From Bacteroidales bacterium (GTDB lineage Bacteria > Bacteroidota > Bacteroidia > Bacteroidales > Muribaculaceae), in the NCBI GenBank assembly GCA_004557565.1, contig SFGS01000004.1, positions 62,001 through 126,000 on the forward strand: a stretch of DNA of 64,000 nt. The letters run 5' to 3'. A program made the position numbers and the translations under genes. The notes beneath the pieces were generated by a model that was not told where the DNA came from, ran no database searches, and worked only from the letters and a program-made list of their open reading frames with translations. Positions 52,389 through 60,544 of the stretch are shown here, in pieces; position 1 is the stretch's first letter, and the number at the start of each line of letters is the position of its first letter.

Positions 52389-53069
52389 ATGGCTGACTCC
52401 GACATCATTTCTCGCATCAAGTATCTTATCAAGGAACTCAATTTCAGGCAAACCGAATTTGCCAAGAAAATTGGCGTTGACACTTCCAACCTGTCAAAGT
52501 ATATGAACGGTCGCTTGCCCGTGAGCGATTCGCTCATCAACCGCATTGTGGTGAATTTGGGCGTGTCGAAGGAATGGCTCGAAAAGGGCACCGACATTCC
52601 GTTTGCCAAACACAGTTCGCCCTCCATCACCACCGTGCCGGCAAGCGAGGTGGAAACCATTTCGATGGGCACTCCGGTTTACGACATCGATGTGACGGCT
52701 GGCACAATGCCGCGCGCACGCATGTTTTCCGACGACTTGGTGGTGGGGCACATCAATCTGCCCGACATCATCAACGAGAACTGCCGCATCGTGCGTGTGA
52801 GCGGCGACTCGATGAGCCCCGTTATCCGCAGCGGCGACCTCATCGCCGTGCGCGAACTCTCCAACACGCAATACATCTTTTGGGGGCAGATATATGTGGT
52901 GCTGCTCGACGATTTCCGACTGGTGAAATATGTGCGCCGCCACGCCGACCCCGATATGGTGATTCTGCGGAGCGAAAACCCCAACTACGACGATATGGAA
53001 ATACATCGCGCCGACATTCGTGAACTGATGATGGTGCAAAACATTATCCACCTCGACACAAGAAACTAA
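52389..53069 (+). CDS. XRE-type repressor with LexA/S24 self-cleavage domain
   Basis: 226 residues. An N-terminal XRE helix-turn-helix (about 1-70, FRQTEFAKKIGVDTSNLSKY) is followed by a linker and a LexA/UmuD-type S24 domain. The catalytic Ser is in VSGDSMSPVIRSGD (about 140) and Lys in RLVKYVRR (about 179). A possible cleavage site, Ala-Gly, is in DVTAGTMPRA (about 102). Such proteins are inactivated by RecA filaments in phage CI repressors and LexA. No phage genes are near. It starts an apparent operon with the M16 protease (nine-base gap) and yaaA, suggesting stress control, which is inference. Confidence 0.88.
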   Translation: MADSDIISRIKYLIKELNFRQTEFAKKIGVDTSNLSKYMNGRLPVSDSLINRIVVNLGVSKEWLEKGTDIPFAKHSSPSITTVPASEVETISMGTPVYDIDVTAGTMPRARMFSDDLVVGHINLPDIINENCRIVRVSGDSMSPVIRSGDLIAVRELSNTQYIFWGQIYVVLLDDFRLVKYVRRHADPDMVILRSENPNYDDMEIHRADIRELMMVQNIIHLDTRN

Positions 53070-53078
53070 CACAGCAAA

Positions 53079-54305
53079 ATGAAGAAAGAAATTACTACAC
53101 ATACTTTGCCCAATGGGCTGAAACTGGTGCATGTGCCAGCGGCGCAGCGTGTGGGCTGGTGCGGCCTGATTATCAACGCCGGCAGTCGCGACGACCACGC
53201 CTCACGCCTCGGACTGGCGCACTTCGTGGAGCACACCATATTCAAGGGCACCACACATCGCCGCGCGTGGCACATTCTCAATCGTATGGAGACCGTGGGC
53301 GGCGAACTCAACGCCTACACCACCAAAGAGGGCACGGCGCTCTACAGCGTGTTTCCAGAGCCTTACCTCAAGCGCGCCATGGAACTGATTGCCGACTTGG
53401 TGATGCATTCGGTGTTTCCAGAAGCCGAAATCGAGCGTGAGAAAGATGTGGTGCTGGAGGAATTGGCAAGTTACCGCGACACACCAAGCGAAGCCGTTTT
53501 CGACGATTTTGAAGACCTGATTTTCGGATCAGGCAGCAGCATGGGGCACAACATTCTCGGCACCGAGGATCACATCACCGCCATGGGCAGCACCGACTGC
53601 GCACGCTACTTGAAGGAGCAGTATGTACCCGAAAACATGTCGTTTTTCTACATGGGTCCTGCCGATGCCGGAAAGGTGTTTCGCGAGGCAGAAAAACAGT
53701 TTGGCGCCATGCACCACCGGCTCTGCCGCCCGGCACGCGTCACCCCTGCCATACTCCCACCGGAGCACAAGGTGGTGGATTTCGGTTTGCACCAGAGCCA
53801 CACCATAGTGGGTGCGAGGGTGCCTGGCATGTACGATGATAGCCGTTTCGCCTTGGCGCTGCTCAACAATCTGCTGGCTGGCCCCGGCATGAACTCGCTG
53901 CTGAATGTGCTGATGCGCGAACGCCGTGGCTTGGTATATACGGTGGAATCGTCAATCGCCAGTTTCACCGACTGTGGTTTGCTCGAAATCTACTTCGGCT
54001 GCGAGCAGAACAAGGTGAAGAAAAGTCTCGACATCATCGGCAAGACCATCGACCAGTTGGCACAGTCGCCACTCTCCGCATCGCGCCTCGATGCCGCCAA
54101 ACGCCAATATTGCGGCCAACTGCTCGTGGCATCGCAGAGTGTGGAGGCTACCGCGCTGGGCGCTGGCAAGAGCGTGCTCTACTGGAATCAGGTGCCAAAC
54201 GTCGATCGCACCGTGGAGCGTATCAAGGCGGTCACTGCCGAGCAAGTGCGCCAAGCCGCCGAACTCATCACCCCTTCCCACACATCAATCCTCACTTTCC
54301 AGTAA
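53079..54305 (+). CDS. M16-family zinc metalloprotease
   Basis: 408 residues, a single M16A/M16B half. The inverted zinc motif HFVEH (His48, Glu51, His52) is followed about 75 residues later by the third ligand region, with EIEREKDVVLEEL. The C-terminal domain begins near 220 and contains a GPGMNSLLNVLMRERRGLVYTVES-type motif near the usual R/Y pair. No signal peptide is seen, so it is probably cytoplasmic. It is the active type of subunit; many Bacteroidota M16 proteins act as homodimers or with an inactive partner, which is not encoded here. It lies between the S24 repressor gene and yaaA. Confidence 0.93.
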   Translation: MKKEITTHTLPNGLKLVHVPAAQRVGWCGLIINAGSRDDHASRLGLAHFVEHTIFKGTTHRRAWHILNRMETVGGELNAYTTKEGTALYSVFPEPYLKRAMELIADLVMHSVFPEAEIEREKDVVLEELASYRDTPSEAVFDDFEDLIFGSGSSMGHNILGTEDHITAMGSTDCARYLKEQYVPENMSFFYMGPADAGKVFREAEKQFGAMHHRLCRPARVTPAILPPEHKVVDFGLHQSHTIVGARVPGMYDDSRFALALLNNLLAGPGMNSLLNVLMRERRGLVYTVESSIASFTDCGLLEIYFGCEQNKVKKSLDIIGKTIDQLAQSPLSASRLDAAKRQYCGQLLVASQSVEATALGAGKSVLYWNQVPNVDRTVERIKAVTAEQVRQAAELITPSHTSILTFQ

Positions 54306-54320
54306 ATCCTAACCCATACT

Positions 54321-55088
54321 ATGCAAATACTTCTGGCTAATGCGAAAATAATGAATGAAAGCAGCGAGGCGAAAGCGCAGAGTGTGCCGATGTTTCAAGC
54401 GGTGGCTGATGTGCTGGCGGCAGAAATGGCGCGTGCCGATGTTGAAACTATGGCGCAGATGCTGGGGTGTAGCCGTGCGTTGGCGTTGGAGAACTGCGAG
54501 CGTTATCGCTCGTGGGGCATCGCCGAGAAGATGCCTGCCATCATGGCTTACAACGGCCAGGCCTACAAGCATCTGAAGGCTGCTTCGCTCAGCCCGGAGG
54601 CGTTGGAGTTTGGCAACCGCCACCTGTGGATTACCTGTTTTCTCTATGGTCTGCTTCGCCCCATGGACGGCATTGTGCCTTATCGCATGGAACATTCCGT
54701 GGCACTCGATGCCACCGACGACATGCCCATGAACCAGTTTTGGCGTGGTCGGCTCACCGATGTGCTCATCGACAGCGTGAAGGCCGACGACGGCATCCTC
54801 GTTCACCTTTCCACGGCAGAGTATGAGCATCTTTTCGACTGGAAACGAGTGTCGCGCGAACTGACGGTGATTCAACCCCTTTTCTACGCTCGCAACAGCC
54901 GTGGCGACCTCCAAATGCAAGCGGTGTGGGCAAAGGCTTGCCGTGGCGCAATGGTGCGCTATATCCTTGAAAACCGCATTACCCAACCCGAAGCACTCAC
55001 AGCCTTCACCCACGAAGGATTTTCCTTCAACCCCAGTGCCCCAAGCCGAGCCGCCAAAAACAAAACCACCCTCATCTTCACCCAGTAA
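54321..55088 (+). CDS. yaaA: Peroxide stress protein YaaA
   Basis: 255 residues, normal DUF328/YaaA length. Typical segments are a C-terminal SRAAKNKTTLIFTQ-like end, YNGQAYKHLKAASL (consensus FxGdVYxGL), LWITCFLYGLLRPMDGIVPYRMEH (consensus ilSglYGlLRPLDxIxpYRLEM) and the KxxRGAMVRYI segment. YaaA limits iron-driven damage during hydrogen peroxide stress in E. coli and binds DNA. It ends the presumed operon with the S24 repressor and M16 protease (15-base gap). Confidence 0.93.
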   Translation: MQILLANAKIMNESSEAKAQSVPMFQAVADVLAAEMARADVETMAQMLGCSRALALENCERYRSWGIAEKMPAIMAYNGQAYKHLKAASLSPEALEFGNRHLWITCFLYGLLRPMDGIVPYRMEHSVALDATDDMPMNQFWRGRLTDVLIDSVKADDGILVHLSTAEYEHLFDWKRVSRELTVIQPLFYARNSRGDLQMQAVWAKACRGAMVRYILENRITQPEALTAFTHEGFSFNPSAPSRAAKNKTTLIFTQ

Positions 55089-55126
55089 TGCGCATATTGA
55101 ATGGGATAAACGAATATTTTTTGTGA

Positions 55127-55161
55127 TTTTTTGCGAAAACGGCGAAAAATTACTATTTTCG
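55127..55161 (+). promoter_or_regulatory. Promoter of frr
   Basis: TTTTTTG (55127-55133), 20 bases, TATTTTCG (55154-55161), 53 bases before the frr ATG. The -7 box differs from consensus in one base. Confidence 0.6.
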
Positions 55162-55213
55162 TAACCTGAATAATTCTGATATATTTAAAACAATTAATAT
55201 AAGACATCAAATT

Positions 55214-55774
55214 ATGAACGACGTTAAATTTTATCTCGACCCTGCTGAAAAGAAGATGGGCGAGGCTACCATTTATTTGGAAGAGGCATTGGCTCACATC
55301 CGCGCAGGTAAGGCCAATGTGAAAATCCTCGATGGCGTGAAAGTAGATGCCTACGGAAGCAAAATGGCACTCAGCGCTGTGGCTAACATCAGCGTGCCCG
55401 ACGCTCGCTCTATCATGATCACCCCATGGGACAAGAGCATGTTCCGCCACATCGAAAAGGCCATCATGGACTCAAACGTGGGTATCACCCCAGAAAACAA
55501 TGGTGAAGTGATCCGCCTCAACATTCCACCACTCACCGAGGAACGCCGTAAACAACTCGTGAAGGACTCTAAGGCCGAAAGCGAAAAGGCAAAAGTGAGC
55601 ATTCGCAACGCACGCCGCGAAGCCATCGAAGGCTTGAAGAAGGCTGTGAAAGACGGCATGGCTGAAGACGTGCAAAAAGACGCAGAAGCAAAAGTTCAAA
55701 AGATCCACGACAAATTCCTGAAGAAAGTGGACGAACTCTTCGCCGCCAAAGAAAAAGAAATCCTCACCGTATAG
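55214..55774 (+). CDS. frr: Ribosome recycling factor
   Basis: 186 residues, full length. The long helices with HIRAGKANVKILDGVKVDAYG, IMITPWDKSM, IRLNIPPLTEERRKQLVK and the C-terminal KIHDKFLKKVDELFAAKEKEI are as in other RRF proteins. It splits the post-termination ribosome with EF-G. In many genomes it is next to pyrH; here it stands alone with its own promoter and terminator. Confidence 0.97.
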   Translation: MNDVKFYLDPAEKKMGEATIYLEEALAHIRAGKANVKILDGVKVDAYGSKMALSAVANISVPDARSIMITPWDKSMFRHIEKAIMDSNVGITPENNGEVIRLNIPPLTEERRKQLVKDSKAESEKAKVSIRNARREAIEGLKKAVKDGMAEDVQKDAEAKVQKIHDKFLKKVDELFAAKEKEILTV

Positions 55775-55798
55775 TCCTTCCCGAAACAATACCCAACA

Positions 55799-55841
55799 AA
55801 AAGGCACCTATTGAATCCCAAAAAATTCAACAGGTGCCTTT
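55799..55841 (+). terminator. Intrinsic terminator of frr
   Basis: AAGGCACCTATTGAAT (55801-55816) pairs with ATTCAACAGGTGCCTT (55825-55840), with one mismatch; a T-rich run follows on the plus strand and an A-rich (T on minus) one precedes. It probably serves both frr and the convergent gene at 55870. Confidence 0.88.
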
Positions 55842-55869
55842 CTCCTATATATATAAGTCAAAATCTTGT

Positions 55870-56817
55870 TTAGGTTCGGATTAGGCATTTTGCGAGGCGG
55901 GAGGCTCCGCGGAGGCCTTTGCTGGTGATGTGGTAGAGCAGGGGGATGATGATACGGCGGAGGGGGCTGCCAGCGGCGAGGCGGCGGTAGGCTGGGGCGT
56001 ACAGCTCGCGTGCGGCCTCGATTTTGCCCTCTTTGGCGTAATGCGCTGCCAAAACGATGCGGCGGAAGTCAATCAAATGCAGCATTCGCTCTTTTTCGGG
56101 GTGATTTGAGTTCGCTACTTGATGTGTGGCCTCGTCAAGGGCTTGTTCCCATCGTCCGATGCGGTCGGAGAAATTGGTGCCCGTGATGGAAGCCTCGCCA
56201 CTCTCATATATATCCACAAGGGCGTCGCTTATAGTTGCCACTCGTGGCTGTCCCAACATCAGTCTGATGCCCAATTCCCAGTCGTCCCACTGCAAGACAT
56301 CATTGTTCCAACCGCCAAATTTGGCAAAGTACTCGCGGCGCACGGCATAGCGCTGTGTGGAAAATATGCTATGCAGAATTTGGTTGGCAAACAGGTCGGT
56401 GGTGAAAAAAGGGAGATTGCGTAGGTTGCCGTCAAGGCTGTGCAGACACGCCTTCGTCGCCACAAGGTCAAGCGCACCGCCATGCTGAGTAATGGCATTG
56501 CGGTAAGATTCCACAAGTGTTGGACGCATGGTGTCGTCGCTGTCGAAAAACAGCACCCAATCGCCTTTTGCCTCGGCAAATCCGCGGTTGCGTGTGGCAG
56601 ATGCCGTGTGATGCGACTCTTGAGCCACCACCACCTCAAATCCGTCAGCAGAATGTTGAGCTTGAAATTCTTGCAGCACACTCAAAGAATCGTCGGAACT
56701 GTCATTGTCAACCAGCACCACTTGAAGTGGGCGGTAGGTCTGCGCCAACACCGAAGCGAGTGTGGGTTTCACCTTCTCGGCGCGGTTGTAAACAGGTATG
56801 ATGATGGTAAAAAGCAT
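55870..56817 (-). CDS. Family 2 glycosyltransferase
   Basis: 315 residues. The GT-A fold starts TIIIPVYNRAEKVKPTLASV (about 4-23) and has the nucleotide-binding VDNDSSDDS (about 36-44) and the DxD motif FFDSDDTM (about 91-98). A later WDDWELGIRLM segment (about 176-186) resembles the ED/QxxRW-like acceptor region of the family. The C-terminus holds a basic region (RRIIIPLLYHITSKGLRGASRLAKCL) that may touch the membrane. The sugar is unknown. It has its own promoter and is divergent from another glycosyltransferase at 56998. Confidence 0.9.
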   Translation of the reverse strand: MLFTIIIPVYNRAEKVKPTLASVLAQTYRPLQVVLVDNDSSDDSLSVLQEFQAQHSADGFEVVVAQESHHTASATRNRGFAEAKGDWVLFFDSDDTMRPTLVESYRNAITQHGGALDLVATKACLHSLDGNLRNLPFFTTDLFANQILHSIFSTQRYAVRREYFAKFGGWNNDVLQWDDWELGIRLMLGQPRVATISDALVDIYESGEASITGTNFSDRIGRWEQALDEATHQVANSNHPEKERMLHLIDFRRIVLAAHYAKEGKIEAARELYAPAYRRLAAGSPLRRIIIPLLYHITSKGLRGASRLAKCLIRT

Positions 56818-56838
56818 TGTGTCAATTTATTTCTTCTG

Positions 56839-56868
56839 CAAATATAGTGCAAATCTATTGCAGAGCAA
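56839..56868 (-). promoter_or_regulatory. Promoter of the glycosyltransferase gene at 55870
   Basis: Minus strand: TTG (56868-56866), 19 bases, TATATTTG (56846-56839), 22 bases before the ATG at 56817. A TATCTTTG -7 box for the divergent gene is at 56953-56960. Confidence 0.65.
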
Positions 56869-56997
56869 CAAGTTCGCTTGATTGCTGTGCTGAGATGCAG
56901 CCTATTTTCTACAAAGATAATGGAAAAACACTAATATGTGAAAAAAAACCACTATCTTTGACATTTAATCGTCCACTTTCAACAAAAACGAATAAAA

Positions 56998-57807
56998 ATG
57001 ACATTGCAGCTCCTGATATGCACTTTCAACGACGGAATCAAGCGAATCCCCGACTTGTTGCTTCCACCTATCGACGGTGTGGAATACCTTGTGTCGTGGC
57101 AACAAGCCGATGATTTCACCCCCCACGAATTACCGGAAGAAATCGCCGACCGCTCCGATGTGGAAGTGACTACGCTGCCAGGACTCGGTTTGAGCCGAAA
57201 CCGCAACAACTGCTTCCTTCACGCCTCAGCCGACATCTGCCTCATCTGCGACGACGACTGCCGCTACACACCCGAAGGACTTCGTGCCATAATCGACGCT
57301 TTTGAGCAAAACCCCGATCTCGACATCATCACCTTTGTGGCAAAGAACGACTCTGAACAGAAGTTCTACCCTCCCACCAGCTTCAACCTGAAGGAAAAAG
57401 TGCGCAATTATTATGTCACATCATTTGAAATAGCTTTCCGACGCTTGCCTGTGATAGAGAGGGTGAAATTCAACGAACACTTTGGGCTGGGCTCCGATAT
57501 GTTCGGCGCAGGAGAAGAGGCGATTTTTATAGCCGATGCCATTGAGGCCGACTTGAATTGCCAGTTTTTCCCCACACAAATTGTGGAGCATCTTGGTCCC
57601 ACCACATCAGTCACACGCGCAGGTGAAGCAAGCGTGCTGCGCTCCAATGGTGCCATACTCTACCACAGCTACCGCGCCACCATGTGGCTCCGCCTCCCCC
57701 TGCTGGCATGGCGCGCCCACCGCAGTGCCAACGTGCCCTTCACCTACGCCCTCAAGCACCTCTACCAAGGCATCACCCAAATGCGCCGCCTCACCAAAAA
57801 CTCCTAA
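56998..57807 (+). CDS. Family 2-like glycosyltransferase
   Basis: 269 residues. It starts TLQLLICTFNDGIKRIPDLL, has GLGLSRNRNNCFLHASADICLICDDD in which CDDD is the metal-binding motif (about 80-86), and later GLGSDMFGAGEEAIFIAD, resembling the acceptor-site (G)ED segment of GT2 enzymes. Compared with the divergent gene at 55870 the first strand lacks the PVYN motif; this branch is found in Bacteroidota polysaccharide loci. The sugar and acceptor are unknown. It is convergent with the SNF2 helicase, with 27 bases between stop codons and no clear terminator. Confidence 0.82.
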   Translation: MTLQLLICTFNDGIKRIPDLLLPPIDGVEYLVSWQQADDFTPHELPEEIADRSDVEVTTLPGLGLSRNRNNCFLHASADICLICDDDCRYTPEGLRAIIDAFEQNPDLDIITFVAKNDSEQKFYPPTSFNLKEKVRNYYVTSFEIAFRRLPVIERVKFNEHFGLGSDMFGAGEEAIFIADAIEADLNCQFFPTQIVEHLGPTTSVTRAGEASVLRSNGAILYHSYRATMWLRLPLLAWRAHRSANVPFTYALKHLYQGITQMRRLTKNS

Positions 57808-57834
57808 CATCCCCCACAAATAGTAGGATAAGCG

Positions 57835-60330
57835 TTATTTGGAAAGCGAAGAAAAGAGTTTTGACACTAAGGATACCAGTTGTGTCACGCTTTCTTTGTC
57901 TGCTACAGGGATATTGATGCTGGTTTGCCCGGTGGCTTCATCGGTTTTCACGATGCTGTCAACCAAGCGTGCTGTGGCTTCGGGTGACTGGAGCGTTTTC
58001 GCAAGTCCAGACAAGAACGATATGCCTTTTTCCACGAGTTGTTCGGGTGTGTCGTCGGCTGTGCTGGGCGTGGTTTTGTGATGCTCGTCATCTGGTTTCA
58101 CCGACTGTTCTGCCTCTGCTTCAGACTCATGCTCTTCAAATTCAAACTCGTATTCGAGGCTGTCAGGACTGCTGGCTTCCGGGGTGTCGTGCGTGTCAAT
58201 AGCGTCGCGGTTATCCTCCAAGTCGTCGGAGGAAACAGCCGTTGCAGGTTCTTTGTCCGCATCTTCTTCAATTACGCTGCCCACCACATTGGCGATGGTG
58301 CTGAATTTATCGTCGCTGATGAAAATCGAGTCGTCGCCATTGTCGAGCACTCCCTCAAACATGTTTTGCTTGAATCGCAATTTGCCTATCATATTTTCCT
58401 CGATTGTGCCTTTCGACACAAGGTTGATAACCTGAATGTTGCGCTGCTGGCCGAGGCGATAAATGCGGCCTATACGCTGTTCGAGCACGGCAGGATTCCA
58501 TGGCAGGTCGAGGTTTACAATCAGCGATGCCGACTGTAGGTTCAATCCCGTGCTGCCGGCATCGGTGGAGAGGAACACACGGCAATCAGGATCGGATTGG
58601 AAACTTTGCACGATAGCACCACGCTTTGGCGAAGGCACTCCACCGTGAAGATAAACGTGACCTATGCCTCGCTTTTCAAGTTCTTGCACCAAGAGGCGTG
58701 TCATTCGCTCCCATTGACTGAAAACCACCACTTTCTCATCACCACCCTGTATCATTTGGTCGATAATGTTGAGGCATTCACCAATCTTCACATCATATCG
58801 TGTGTGCTGGTCGAGAATGAACGTGCTGTCGCACACCATGCGCATCATATTGAGGTTGAGCAGCAATCTGTGTCTATCTTTCTCCGAAAGGAAGTGGTGG
58901 GCGTTCCATTTGTGAATGAGCTGAGCCACAGTCGATGCGCACTCTTCGTGAATGGCCATCTGCTGATCCGTCATAGGCACGAGCAAATTAGTGTCGCGTC
59001 GGTGGGGCAACTGCATTTCTACATCGCGTTTTCTGCGACGAATCAACTTTTGCTTCACTTGGGTGCCAATGGTGTTGAGGTTGCGGTAGCCCAGCACCTT
59101 CCCTGTATCGTTGGTCACAATGCACTGGTCGCGGAATTGATAGTATGGACCGAGGCAATACTGATCCACCAGTTCCATCACCGAGAACAATTCTTCAAGT
59201 TTATTTTCAAGTGGTGTGCCTGAAAGAGCTACCATATATTTTGATTTCAGCCGTCGGGCAGCGGAAGCAATCCTCGTGTGCCAGTTTTTCAGGCGTTGCA
59301 CCTCGTCGAGAATCACCATATCGGCATCAATATGCCCCATGAATTTGGCATCGTTTGCCATTGTGTGATACGAAACTATTTTATAGGTGGCAGCGTTGGC
59401 ATAAAGTGCTTTACGCTTTGCCGCATCACCTTCAACCACCATTACATCGGCTTTTGTGAAGCGCTCAATTTCGCTCTTCCACTGATATTTTAGCGATGTG
59501 GGGCAAACCACCAGAACGTTGCCCAGCAGATTGTGCTTCCGTAGCACTTCTGTTGTGGCGATGGCTTGAATGGTTTTGCCAAGTCCCATCTCATCGGCAA
59601 TCAGAGTGCGCCCCTGTCTTACGGCAAACCGCACACCTTCTTTCTGATAGGGGAAAAGGCTGACGCTCAGCAGCGAATCAAGAACCTCATCGGTCAGACC
59701 GTTGACTATTTCGGCGCGCGTCTTGCTTTCACGCACCTCAAGCACAAACTCAAGAGCATCGTCGTAGCAGCGGAATGTGTCGGAAATTAGCCGAGCTTCG
59801 TTGAGCAGCGTCGGGAAATGCTCATATCCATTTGCGAGAAGCGCCCCGTCGGCATCAAAATAGCGACTTGCCAACTCCTTGAACTCACTCTCACATTCCG
59901 AACCTATGCGAATACGGACCGTGCGACCTTTGCGATACGACAGATAGATGCTCGTGTAGGCAGGTATGTCGCGATGAACACGCATTTTGCGGCTGTTGCT
60001 AATTTTGTTTTTCACAGCCTCAAGATGCTTACAAGTTCCTAATTGCGAAGTTTTGAAATCAAGGCATGAGCAATAGTTCCACACACTATCTGCTCCACGA
60101 TACACCACCTTGTATCTCCAGTGAGTGCGTGGGTTGCGCACCCAATATTCGCCTGGTGATAACTCCTCGTCGATAGGCTCAATGCCGAAATTTTCGGACA
60201 TGGCAGCTTGCTGACGCAAAGCCACTTGCCACTCCTCCAGCGTCATTCCGCTTGGCTTCATCACCTCCGACAATCGCTTAGTAGCCTTCTTCTTTGCTGC
60301 ATTCTTGGCCACAGTTTTCTTCTTCGCCAT
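57835..60330 (-). CDS. SNF2-family helicase with SWIM zinc finger
   Basis: 831 residues from the ATG at 60330. A Lys-rich N-terminus precedes a SWIM-type finger (CSC at about 87-89, then C and H in GTCKH at about 100-102). The SNF2 domain has DEMGLGKT (about 246-253), the Walker B variant DEVQ in place of DEAH/DEGH, and ALSGTPLENK; the helicase C-lobe ends with STGLNLQSAS and EQRIGRIYRLGQQR. The last 170 residues are very acidic and of low complexity, then helical. Bacterial SNF2 proteins remodel nucleoprotein or, as RapA, RNA polymerase. No restriction or phage-defence partner is adjacent, so a housekeeping role is possible. Confidence 0.92.
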   Translation of the reverse strand: MAKKKTVAKNAAKKKATKRLSEVMKPSGMTLEEWQVALRQQAAMSENFGIEPIDEELSPGEYWVRNPRTHWRYKVVYRGADSVWNYCSCLDFKTSQLGTCKHLEAVKNKISNSRKMRVHRDIPAYTSIYLSYRKGRTVRIRIGSECESEFKELASRYFDADGALLANGYEHFPTLLNEARLISDTFRCYDDALEFVLEVRESKTRAEIVNGLTDEVLDSLLSVSLFPYQKEGVRFAVRQGRTLIADEMGLGKTIQAIATTEVLRKHNLLGNVLVVCPTSLKYQWKSEIERFTKADVMVVEGDAAKRKALYANAATYKIVSYHTMANDAKFMGHIDADMVILDEVQRLKNWHTRIASAARRLKSKYMVALSGTPLENKLEELFSVMELVDQYCLGPYYQFRDQCIVTNDTGKVLGYRNLNTIGTQVKQKLIRRRKRDVEMQLPHRRDTNLLVPMTDQQMAIHEECASTVAQLIHKWNAHHFLSEKDRHRLLLNLNMMRMVCDSTFILDQHTRYDVKIGECLNIIDQMIQGGDEKVVVFSQWERMTRLLVQELEKRGIGHVYLHGGVPSPKRGAIVQSFQSDPDCRVFLSTDAGSTGLNLQSASLIVNLDLPWNPAVLEQRIGRIYRLGQQRNIQVINLVSKGTIEENMIGKLRFKQNMFEGVLDNGDDSIFISDDKFSTIANVVGSVIEEDADKEPATAVSSDDLEDNRDAIDTHDTPEASSPDSLEYEFEFEEHESEAEAEQSVKPDDEHHKTTPSTADDTPEQLVEKGISFLSGLAKTLQSPEATARLVDSIVKTDEATGQTSINIPVADKESVTQLVSLVSKLFSSLSK

Positions 60331-60361
60331 CTTCGTCACAAACGTTTAACTAGTTACACCC

Positions 60362-60394
60362 ACAAAGATACTCCCCCACAACATTCCCCACAAA
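60362..60394 (-). promoter_or_regulatory. Promoter of the SNF2 gene
   Basis: Minus strand: TTTG (60394-60391), 21 bases, TATCTTTG (60369-60362), 32 bases before the ATG at 60330. Confidence 0.6.
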
Positions 60395-60503
60395 CAATCT
60401 CAACGATTTTTTATAAAAAAATAACAAAGCAAAATCTAAGTGGATTAAATGAGGCAGGAGGGCTTTCTTAGCTTCAGAGAGGCCTAACATTCAATGCCTG
60501 CCC

Positions 60504-60544
60504 CTATGCGACTTGTTGACCCGTTGGCTCGTTGACTTGTTGAC
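60504..60544. repeat. GTTGACTTGTTGACC-type word repeat after ribF
   Basis: ACTTGTTGACCCGTTGGCTC and similar words run up to and into the end of ribF. No terminator was recognised in 60395-60544. Confidence 0.65.

Noticed and set aside
52389..53069. Prophage CI repressor marking a prophage
   Set aside because: The domain layout fits, but no integrase, structural or lysis genes are found in the flanking 20 kb; the neighbours are M16 protease, yaaA and frr.
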